The notes below the pieces were generated by a model. That model did no database searches. It was not told where the DNA came from and saw only the letters and a program-made list of their open reading frames with translations. Below, one piece after another: positions 26,301-32,897 of a DNA stretch of 64,000 nucleotides. A program made the translations under genes and the position numbers. Position 1 is the first letter of the stretch; each line of letters opens with the position of its first letter. Source of the DNA: Pseudomonas sp. (GTDB lineage Bacteria; Pseudomonadota; Gammaproteobacteria; Pseudomonadales; Pseudomonadaceae); the NCBI RefSeq assembly GCF_030150285.1, contig NZ_JASLGE010000089.1, forward strand, positions 11,683-75,682, written 5' to 3'.

Positions 26301-27428
26301 AAGCACCTGCGTCCACACCTCGATGCCGTCATTTCAGCAGCCCCTGGAAAAATTCCAAACTGGAATAGCTATCTCAGTCAGCTCATACCGGGAATCGCCC
26401 GCGTCTTCCTACAAGCAACGCCATCACTCGCGGGGCCATCGCTGCAGAAAATGTTCAGCGGTGCCAGATCGAATAACGATGCCTTCGACAATCTGCACAA
26501 GCACTTTATTGGACGGTGGCCTACAGCATTTCAGCTCCCGAACGGCTACTCGCCGACGGCGTTATTCAATGAGGCAAGACAGCACGCCGGAGCATTTGCA
26601 GATGTAGTGGGCAAACACACATTAGCTTCGATGGCCAGCATGATCAAAAGCGGTGTTGTGCCGGATACACAGCGCACGCAACTGATCGAAACGGCTTGCC
26701 TCGTCTGGCAGAAGCGCCCTCATGAGGCGGTCGATTACCTCTCCACTGGAGGTCTAAGGCTGAGTATCAGCCAAATGGCAGCACTGGCCGACGCGGTTAA
26801 TTTCAGCGATAAAGCGCAGGTTGACATGCTGGAGCGCGCGTGGACAGCCATGATTCCCGAGCTCCCAGTAAATGAATATGTTGAGGCTGGTAAGGCAGTA
26901 TTGCTCAAAGGCCCGATGGGGAATTTGAACGATCCTGACCTGGCCTTAACAGTCTGGTGCCGAGCACTGCAGATCGAAGCATTCGACGATCTCAGATCGT
27001 TGCTGAAAAGCCACGAGGTCAATGATGAGCACCGCAAGCGCGTCTACGGCCACATCCTTCAGGCAGACAAGAACGAGAAGGAGACAGAGGAGTTACCTCT
27101 GCTCGCCATCGAGCTGTTCAAAATACCAGAGAGCCCCCTCACCTGGGGTGCCGTGAACGACCTGCGTCACGAGATCAGAAATAGACTGCGTTCTCATGAG
27201 GAGCGCTTGGCATACGCGAAGCTTCTGTTGCGCGAGCTACCCAACGCAGCGTCGGACACGGCGAAAGGATTCATGGCGGCCTGGGCCAAAACGCTTGGTA
27301 CCGAAGCACTTCTCAAGGAACTCAAGCCCGCTCAGCTTTCGGAGGGCGACCTCAACATCATCAACACTGCATTCGGAACGAGCCGTCCCATGGCTGGATT
27401 GATGAAGCGCTGGATTAACATGAATTGA
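23340..27428 (+). CDS. Giant KAP-family P-loop ATPase, membrane anchored
   Basis: 1362 residues from ATG 23340 (GGGAAGACGGG upstream; GTG 23313 is an alternative). The KAP NTPase domain shows GGWGTGKSS (Walker A, about 52-60), FKSITFNAWRFGG (about 88-100) and RLVIFVDDLDRLS (Walker B, about 248-260). Two hydrophobic helices at about 155-205 are inserted between Walker A and B, as is usual for KAP proteins that sit on the inner face of the membrane. The C-terminal 800 residues are helical and repetitive in character, possibly HEAT-like, without a nuclease motif. KAP ATPases occur in anti-phage loci (PifA of F plasmid; QatA). Here it stands alone in the transfer operon, so a defence role is inference from relatives and context. 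Confidence 0.75.
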   Translation: MLDTRSSMPAVLDRHIEKEEDDAFGHRHYAQALRSLIENEGHRPPFSIGLLGGWGTGKSSIKEMYTHTLTDDTSTAGGRHPRSQRFKSITFNAWRFGGKEQDIKRALLRHVFLELGGDEGKLHDELYRNVTHTESVPKSVGELTKQHLLSWVAPVPAFLIAVCTYLLFVAAGLKWLPLDNSVVQALFVAAVTGIYAYLIKVMKPSAVSPANTITRVHLPSASAEQYEEMLLQQLRKFKTSNRNAVPYERLVIFVDDLDRLSAEEMVLGLDAVRTFMEIPVNKLPNNLGLVFVISCDEGKVADALSRRRGNPEQPGSVFNPTDARRYLDRIFQFRLEIPPPPRSDMRQFALAKLMGFPELVKDITEKGASVEQVVDRMIHINVTDPRNALQIVNAFTQTWWLAKKRELDAIGSERPGGLHEGAVTQYPVALGALSAARVSFPGFYQDLQGDPQLLQRLTNLMLRQTPLKDEPLETLHVLKRYVTTQETGQAGQEKTVLLEGQRDLRQFLASLVGIQWPASLQSLLLLSEDFATRQYGPHASRIYSYLVSGDSHGFLEALSPRSNESLSDQETQLLHGMLSELHRTEDTLKFNAMRVVADIIDRLPIRTRDLVLGILSNDIVTSNELRALLGVEKIGRITAISNPTDQKQIASVLIDELLTVNKICAMRLQSGQMPNIEETITMAESAAQIALTVLADHGLPPASKDTLMDWLSTRTVKTGSGSITLPFSRLHAWVDEFETSLLPVIGTAYVNQLITALHGHEDPHDDDDVIDGLDMQKTVSQVSIVWDRLSNEGDESRSALWEQITNLTTMGNPIIIECVTQAVERYVPYSSEEQLLKCLTRFSIRVADFQNQPIDFRRAFRLIVDLGAERKSYLNDDGLNSYADLAISLSTTEGHYQDAEEVLQKFILDSPHGLSKVVNHWISNSLRSVSSGCRALVFKVFGLLNENDQASLVNQLATLVAQIQIDAEDAALYTDAAIHIPIEEWGGKHLRPHLDAVISAAPGKIPNWNSYLSQLIPGIARVFLQATPSLAGPSLQKMFSGARSNNDAFDNLHKHFIGRWPTAFQLPNGYSPTALFNEARQHAGAFADVVGKHTLASMASMIKSGVVPDTQRTQLIETACLVWQKRPHEAVDYLSTGGLRLSISQMAALADAVNFSDKAQVDMLERAWTAMIPELPVNEYVEAGKAVLLKGPMGNLNDPDLALTVWCRALQIEAFDDLRSLLKSHEVNDEHRKRVYGHILQADKNEKETEELPLLAIELFKIPESPLTWGAVNDLRHEIRNRLRSHEERLAYAKLLLRELPNAASDTAKGFMAAWAKTLGTEALLKELKPAQLSEGDLNIINTAFGTSRPMAGLMKRWINMN

Positions 27429-27555
27429 CCCTGTCGTGATGATACTTCTGGATGCCACGAGGGCGTAATTGACTGAGCTGTCGGCATCCAAATCCAACAT
27501 CAACTGCACAATCGCGTGGCAGGAAGCGTGATGATAAATCTGACATGCAGCACAG

Positions 27556-27978
27556 GTGCCATTAAGGAACCACCATCGTCTAGCCCAGCGCGAAAAACCT
27601 AGCACGGGTGCTGATTTGCCCAAACGTATCTTCGTGCGTTGGCAATCCGTCGTTGAGCAGAAAACGTATAAAGGCTGGATCGATATTCCTGAAAACGCTC
27701 GGGACATCATGCACGGGTCCACTGCGCGTCGTTGCCCTGACTGGCCAGATGACGAAGCGAACTACACGGCATCGGTAGTGATTGGCGTGGCACCGGGAGG
27801 CGTTATCAAGGCTTGGGTGAAGAACAACTGCTTGGGTAGGGTCTTGGTCTCCAGCGCCCAAGCAGAGATTGAGCCGTTGGGCCCGTACCAAGGCAAATCA
27901 AATGGAACATACCGTCAGCAAGAAGAACCGTCGAAACGCTATGTCGAACGCTATGGCATCCCCTATGGCAGTTGGTAA
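27556..27978 (+). pseudogene. Remnant of a DUF2931-type lipoprotein gene
   Basis: 140 residues from a GTG without a good site. The segment PKRIFVRWQSVVEQKTYKGW...IPENAR and the ending KRYVERYGIPYGSW match the C-terminal half of DUF2931 proteins, which normally begin with a lipoprotein signal and about 80 further residues. These are absent, so this is probably a truncated copy left at the edge of the cargo insertion. The flanks 27429-27555 and 27979-28161 hold nothing else that I can support. Confidence 0.55.
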
Positions 27979-28161
27979 TGCCTCTTGAGGCACTGCACGG
28001 CCAATACTCATGGTGTTGCATTTCAAACGACTCACACTGAACGAAAAACTGAAGCATTCCCCTGCGAAGAAATCCCTACCACTCTGAATATGCTTTTCTT
28101 GCGGCAAGCACTTACCTGAAATCGGCAATCTGGCAGCAACACGAATCACCAGAGATCAGCC

Positions 28162-28515
28162 GTGATCCAGTTTCCGCGCCCAGCCCCACTCACTTGCCGT
28201 TTAACCCTGACAGGCCTCGTCGCGCTGTTCGTATGCGGCCTGCCAATCGCTCAGGCATCAGCCGCCTCCGCCTCCGAACACACCAACCTGGCCATCATGA
28301 TTCGCCAGCTCAACGCCTTGGAAGACACCGCTCGGCGTAGCGCTCAGGTCACTGACGAACCCGGCCAGCGCTATTTCTTCGATTACTCGCGTTTGGCCGC
28401 TGACATCGAGCGTATCCGCCACGGGCTGGAGAATTATCTGACTCCCAGCCGCGCCCAGCCACGGGATCCTGTTGAGCTTTCCGGTCGCTACACAACGCAG
28501 GGGGTTAAGCCATGA
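28162..28515 (+). CDS. RAQPRD family ICE protein (TIGR01690)
   Basis: 117 residues from GTG 28162. A signal peptide ends near AQASA (about residue 33). The diagnostic RAQPRD string is present at about residues 97-102 (SRAQPRDPVEL). Small periplasmic component of the ICE secretion cluster; exact role unknown. It overlaps the next gene by an ATGA and resumes the backbone order after the KAP insertion. Confidence 0.85.
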   Translation: MIQFPRPAPLTCRLTLTGLVALFVCGLPIAQASAASASEHTNLAIMIRQLNALEDTARRSAQVTDEPGQRYFFDYSRLAADIERIRHGLENYLTPSRAQPRDPVELSGRYTTQGVKP

Positions 28516-28751
28516 GTATGTCCGGCGCTCAGGCTTCGGCCTTTCAGGCAGCGGGCGGGTTTTCGGCTTCTGTCAGTTATGTGCTGTTCGTAGGCTTCAC
28601 GGTGGCGATCACCTTTCTGTGGGGCGCTTGGGCGTTGTGGAGCTGTTACCGAGGCTGGTCCTCCGGCAATTTGGACCGTTCTATCGCCGCCCCGGCGGCC
28701 ATTCGCATTCTGCTGCTCTGCATGATCCTCACCGCTTTTGTTCTCAGTTGA
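28512..28751 (+). CDS. TIGR03758 (PFL_4701) family ICE membrane protein
   Basis: 79 residues with two hydrophobic helices (about 20-45 and 62-78) separated by CYRGWSSGNLDRS, a pattern typical of the PFL_4701 family. It is a pilin-like or VirB2/VirB3-like small inner-membrane part of the mating channel by size and place. Start codon overlaps the RAQPRD gene. Confidence 0.8.
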   Translation: MSMSGAQASAFQAAGGFSASVSYVLFVGFTVAITFLWGAWALWSCYRGWSSGNLDRSIAAPAAIRILLLCMILTAFVLS

Positions 28752-28769
28752 CCGCCCTGGAGTTACGCC

Positions 28770-29108
28770 ATGTCCCGTCTTTCAGTTGTACCCGTCATCA
28801 CGATTGGCGCTCTCATCCTGCCCCGGTTTGCGCTGGCCGGGCTGCCGGTGGCCCAACCTCCGTCGCGTGGCGAGGGCACGAACATGATTCAAACGATGCA
28901 GAACTACGCCTATGACGGCTTTTTGCTGCTCGGCCTGATCATTTGTGCGGTGATTTTCTGCGGTGTGGCGTGGCATGCCTTTGGGACGTATCACGAGATT
29001 CAGCTCGGCAAGAAGAAATGGATGGACCTGGGGGGCACTGCCGCTGTCGGCGTGGCAATTCTGGGTGTGGCCATTTTCCTGGTGACCAAGGCCACCGCGA
29101 TCCTTTAA
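28770..29108 (+). CDS. TIGR03745 (PFL_4702) family ICE membrane protein
   Basis: 112 residues: signal peptide (about 1-22), then a short GLPVAQPPSRGEGTN segment, then two hydrophobic helices (about 48-70 and 88-110). This is the layout of VirB2-like major pilins and of the PFL_4702 family. It lies 18 bases after its predecessor, with a CTGGAG site. Confidence 0.8.
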   Translation: MSRLSVVPVITIGALILPRFALAGLPVAQPPSRGEGTNMIQTMQNYAYDGFLLLGLIICAVIFCGVAWHAFGTYHEIQLGKKKWMDLGGTAAVGVAILGVAIFLVTKATAIL

Positions 29109-29120
29109 GGAGTACGGGCC

Positions 29121-29501
29121 ATGACCGAGCTGTTTACTGACGGTACGCTGGTTTTCCTTCCCGGCAGGCTGAACAACCAGCCCGTGATCATGGGCGGCCT
29201 GACCGCTGATGAGATGTGGACCACGCTTTTGCTCAGTATCGTGGCCGGGCTGGTGGCAGGGCTTCCCGCCGCGATATTGACCCAAATATGGGCGCTGATC
29301 ATTGCCGGCGGCATGGTCGGGGGCGTGCTCGGGCTGGTCGTTGCCAGTCGCGTTTTGCGGCGGATGAAACGCGGTCGCCCGGACACGTGGGTATACCGCC
29401 ACATGCAATGGGTGATCGCCCGGCATGCTCCTGTTTGGAGCAAGGCTCGCCTGATCACACGCACGGGTGCATGGACGTGCCATCGTTCGGAGGCCGCATG
29501 A
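29121..29501 (+). CDS. TIGR03750 family conjugal transfer protein
   Basis: 126 residues with the family block FLPGRLNNQPVIMGGLTADEMW near the N-terminus and two helices (about 30-75), then a basic tail (RRMKRGRPDTWVYRHMQW). Resembles VirB3/TraL-type inner-membrane proteins that work with the VirB4-like ATPase. Its stop overlaps the next start (ATGA). Confidence 0.85.
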   Translation: MTELFTDGTLVFLPGRLNNQPVIMGGLTADEMWTTLLLSIVAGLVAGLPAAILTQIWALIIAGGMVGGVLGLVVASRVLRRMKRGRPDTWVYRHMQWVIARHAPVWSKARLITRTGAWTCHRSEAA

Positions 29502-30154
29502 CGTATCGCAAGCGAGTGGATGCACAACGAGCCCATATCGACAGCCTGCGCTTGGTCATTGGCCTGCTGATAGCACTGGGGTTGTACATGGCTTACGGCT
29601 GGCAGAGCGCGCCGCGCGACCTGACCATTCATGTGCCGCCGGACCTGCGCTCGGGCAGCACCCGGCAATGGTGGGACGTTCCCCCGGAGTCGGTGTATGC
29701 CTTTGGGTTGTACATCTTCCAGCAGATGAACCGCTGGCCAACAGACGGTGAAATCGACTACGAGGACAATATCGCGCGCCTGGGCGGGTTTTTGACCCCG
29801 AGTTGTAAAGCCTATCTGCAGAAAGACTTCGAACTACGCCGCAACAGTGGGGAACTGCGCAAACGCGAACGCGGGGTGTTCGAGATTCCTGGGCGCGGGA
29901 TCGACGATAAAAAAGAGCCCCATGTTCAGCAGCTCAGCATCAATGACTGGACCGTCAACCTGGACATCACCGCCGATGAGCATTACGGCGGCGAACGGGT
30001 GAAGCGCGCCTTTGCGCGGTACCCGCTGCACATCATTCGCTCCGACGTTGACCCGGAAAGCAACCCTTTCGGGCTGGCCTGGGACTGCTACAGCGGTAAT
30101 CCGCAGCGTATCGAGGCCGCCGCAGAACCTGTCAAGCCGGGAGGTCAATCATGA
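29498..30154 (+). CDS. TIGR03746 (PFL_4703) family ICE protein, TraE/VirB8-like
   Basis: 218 residues from ATG 29498, with TCGGAGGCCGC upstream; the frame is open further 5' but only as antisense of codons in the preceding gene. One N-terminal helix (about 20-40) anchors a periplasmic domain of about 170 residues. The phrase WWDVPPESVYAFGLYIFQQ is a family mark. Size and topology match VirB8/TraE channel proteins. Overlaps both neighbours by 4 bases. Confidence 0.85.
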   Translation: MTYRKRVDAQRAHIDSLRLVIGLLIALGLYMAYGWQSAPRDLTIHVPPDLRSGSTRQWWDVPPESVYAFGLYIFQQMNRWPTDGEIDYEDNIARLGGFLTPSCKAYLQKDFELRRNSGELRKRERGVFEIPGRGIDDKKEPHVQQLSINDWTVNLDITADEHYGGERVKRAFARYPLHIIRSDVDPESNPFGLAWDCYSGNPQRIEAAAEPVKPGGQS

Positions 30155-31017
30155 AGCGTCTGCTGCTGATCGCTGCACTTCTTGCCTGCACTCTCGCCCA
30201 GGCCGTGGAAATCCAGCGCTGGGAGCGCATTCCGCTGGCCTTGCCCTTGATCGTCGGCCAAGAGCGCATTGTCTTTGTCGATCAAAATGTTCGTGTGGGC
30301 CTGCCACGCCATCTGGTCGATAAACTGCGCGTACAAAGTACCGGCGGCACCCTGTATTTACTGGCGAAAACGCCCATCGAGCCGACCCGCCTGCAACTGC
30401 AGAACATGAGCACCGGCGAGATCATGCTGGTGGATATCATCGCCACCACGGAGCAGGCAAATCAGCCGTTACTGGAGCCCGTAAAGATCGTCGCCGGTGA
30501 CAGCGCGCCTAAACGATATGGGCAAACCAGCGCCCAATCTGAACCTCCTTCTGCAGAGCAAAATACCGAAGAGCCCCCGCCACCTGCCCGTAGCGAAACC
30601 CCATTACCGGTGGTCATCACGCGCTATGCGGCTCAGATGCTTTACGCGCCTTTGCGCACGGTTGAGCCGGTGACCGGCATCGCTCAAGTCAATATCAAGC
30701 GGAACCTGAACCTTACAACCCTACTGCCCGCTTTACCCGTCGAAGCCTCTGCGCTGGGCAGTTGGCGAGCTGATGCGTTCTGGGTAACCGCCGTGAAATT
30801 GCGCAATACCAGCACCCAGCCTGTATCGCTCGACCCGCGTGACCTGATGGGCGATTTCGTCACCGCAACTTTTCAGCATCCCTATCTGGGGGCCAGGGGC
30901 GAGCCGACCGATACCACAACGGTGTATCTGGTGACCCGTGACCACGGCCTGGCTGAATCGCTGTTGCCCGTGGCCGTCGGGCAGATCGATCCGAAAGGAG
31001 CGCGCCGTGAAGAATAA
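30151..31017 (+). CDS. TIGR03749 (PFL_4704) family ICE protein, TraK/VirB9-like
   Basis: 288 residues with a signal peptide (about 1-18, ...AQAVE). The N-terminal half is beta-rich (RIVFVDQNVRVGLP), then a Pro/Glu-rich linker at about 120-150 and a C-terminal domain. This is the layout of TraK/VirB9-type secretins' partners in the outer-membrane core. The end overlaps the next gene by 11 bases. Confidence 0.85.
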   Translation: MKRLLLIAALLACTLAQAVEIQRWERIPLALPLIVGQERIVFVDQNVRVGLPRHLVDKLRVQSTGGTLYLLAKTPIEPTRLQLQNMSTGEIMLVDIIATTEQANQPLLEPVKIVAGDSAPKRYGQTSAQSEPPSAEQNTEEPPPPARSETPLPVVITRYAAQMLYAPLRTVEPVTGIAQVNIKRNLNLTTLLPALPVEASALGSWRADAFWVTAVKLRNTSTQPVSLDPRDLMGDFVTATFQHPYLGARGEPTDTTTVYLVTRDHGLAESLLPVAVGQIDPKGARREE

Positions 31018-32488
31018 TCCGCTGATTAAATTCCTGGTGATTCCGTTCGCGATCCTCGCGGTTATCGTCCTGGTCAAACTCTTCAGCAGTGGCGGTTCCG
31101 AGCCGGACGGTCAAGACGCGGGCACGCTGACGCTCAATCCAGGTGAGGCCAAAAAGCTTGGGGTCGACGGCGATACGCCCGGCGACACGCTGCGCACCAT
31201 TGTCGCGGAAAGCCGGCAACTCAAGGACCAGGTCAGCCAGGCGCTGAAGACTAATGACGCGCTCAAACAGCAGAATCTGGAGCTGCAAAAGCGCCTGCAA
31301 AACATCGATGACAACGTTGCCACCCAGCTGCAAAACGCTCAGAACGTTCTAAAGCAGACGTCGCAACAACAAAGCCAGACGTTCTTTGACACGCTGCAGC
31401 AGCACTACAACACCCTGAGCACCCAGCCGGGAGCGGGCAGTACCCCTGGCTCCGACTTACCCATTGGTTTCGGCGTGCAGCCGGGTGATGGCCAAGGCTT
31501 TCAGGGTGCCCCCGAACTCGACGTTATCTGGATCAATCCGCAGGACGCGACGCCCGTCGATGTCAACGGCAAGCCCATTGCCGCTGGATCGAATCAAGCG
31601 GCCAACGGCTTTAACTTCCCCAGCTCATTTGGCGAAACCCTGGACCGGGGCCAGCACGCTCTAAATGTCGGGGCTCGCTCCGTGACGGGCGAGCCCTCAT
31701 CGCAAGAAGCCCGCAAGCACGTGCGCAAGGTCTACACCCTGCCGCAAAACTCAACCCTGATGGGTTCGGTGGCCATGTCTGCGTTGATCGGCCGGGTTCC
31801 CATCGATGGCACGGTCAACGATCCCTACCCCTTCAAGGTGCTGATCGGTCCAGACAACCTCACCGCCAACGGTATCGACTTGCCCGACGTCGCCGGTGCG
31901 GTGGCCAGCGGCACCGCTTCCGGCGACTGGACGTTGTCGTGCGTGCGCGGGCAGATCAAAAGCCTGACCTTTGTGTTCAACGACGGCACCGTTCGCACAT
32001 TGCCCGCCCCGCAGGACGAGGCGACTAACAACCAGACCAGTCAGAGCGGCAACCAGACCACGATCCAGGGCGGGTTGGGCTGGATCAGCGATGCCTATGG
32101 CATTCCCTGTATCAGCGGCGAACGCAAAAGCAACGCCTCGCAGTACATCGGCTCTCAAGTGCTGATTACCGCTGCAGGGGCCGGGGCCGCCTCGCTGATC
32201 AAGTCAGAGCCCAACGCCAGTACCTTCATCAATCCGCAGACCGGCACGATGGGCACCGTGGGCATGTCCGGCAGCGAAGCCATGGGCAAGATCATTGGCC
32301 AGGGCGTCAATGATATTTCCAGTTGGGTGAACAAGCTCTACGGGCAAGCCTTTGCCGCCGTGTACGTCCAGCCCGGCGCTCAAATTGCCGTGCACCTGGA
32401 TCAGCAATTGACCCTCGATTACGAACTCAAGGGCCGCAAGGTCGATTACCGCTCAGGAGCCCGCCATGCCTCGACGTCGCTTGATTAA
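31007..32488 (+). CDS. TIGR03752 (PFL_4705) family ICE protein, TraB/VirB10-like
   Basis: 493 residues from GTG 31007 with AAAGGAG seven bases upstream. One N-terminal helix (about 8-25) is followed by a long coiled coil (about 55-125, Gln/Leu-rich), a Gly-rich spacer and a C-terminal beta-rich domain from about 245. This matches TraB/VirB10 proteins that span the periplasm and connect the inner-membrane ATPases to the outer-membrane pore. It overlaps the lipoprotein gene by 23 bases. Confidence 0.85.
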   Translation: MKNNPLIKFLVIPFAILAVIVLVKLFSSGGSEPDGQDAGTLTLNPGEAKKLGVDGDTPGDTLRTIVAESRQLKDQVSQALKTNDALKQQNLELQKRLQNIDDNVATQLQNAQNVLKQTSQQQSQTFFDTLQQHYNTLSTQPGAGSTPGSDLPIGFGVQPGDGQGFQGAPELDVIWINPQDATPVDVNGKPIAAGSNQAANGFNFPSSFGETLDRGQHALNVGARSVTGEPSSQEARKHVRKVYTLPQNSTLMGSVAMSALIGRVPIDGTVNDPYPFKVLIGPDNLTANGIDLPDVAGAVASGTASGDWTLSCVRGQIKSLTFVFNDGTVRTLPAPQDEATNNQTSQSGNQTTIQGGLGWISDAYGIPCISGERKSNASQYIGSQVLITAAGAGAASLIKSEPNASTFINPQTGTMGTVGMSGSEAMGKIIGQGVNDISSWVNKLYGQAFAAVYVQPGAQIAVHLDQQLTLDYELKGRKVDYRSGARHASTSLD

Positions 32489-32897
32489 TCGTGGTCTGAA
32501 ATCAGGCGCAGCGCTGGCCATCGCGCTGCTGGTTTCAGCCTGCTCCACCAGCAAGGACGAACTGCTGCCCCACGGCAACAACACGATGATGGACGTCTGG
32601 GATCAGGGCACCGGCGGATCCGGCGGCAACACGGCGGGCCGTCAATTGCTCGATGCCCGCCAAGGCCTGCGCAGACCTCTGGAAGCCAATCCGGCCGACA
32701 ACACCCTGTTCACCCGCACGGCTCAAAACGAGATTTACAGCCAGTTCAAACGCCTGCCCAACCCGGACCTGGTGATGTATGTCTTCCCTCACCTTGCGGG
32801 CTCCGACCCGGCACCGATTCCGGGCTACTCCACCGTGTTCCCGCTGTATCAGCGGGTGCAATACGCCATGCCCGGTGAACGCACGGAGGACTATTGA
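32466..32897 (+). CDS. TIGR03751 family conjugative transfer lipoprotein, TraV-like
   Basis: 143 residues. A basic N-terminus and hydrophobic stretch lead to the lipobox LLVSAC, so Cys26 would be lipidated. The rest is hydrophilic and ends with GYSTVFPLYQRVQYAMPGE, a family signature. Likely VirB7/TraV-type stabiliser of the outer-membrane core complex. The stop TGA shares one base with the next ATG (TGATG). Confidence 0.85.
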   Translation: MPRRRLINRGLKSGAALAIALLVSACSTSKDELLPHGNNTMMDVWDQGTGGSGGNTAGRQLLDARQGLRRPLEANPADNTLFTRTAQNEIYSQFKRLPNPDLVMYVFPHLAGSDPAPIPGYSTVFPLYQRVQYAMPGERTEDY

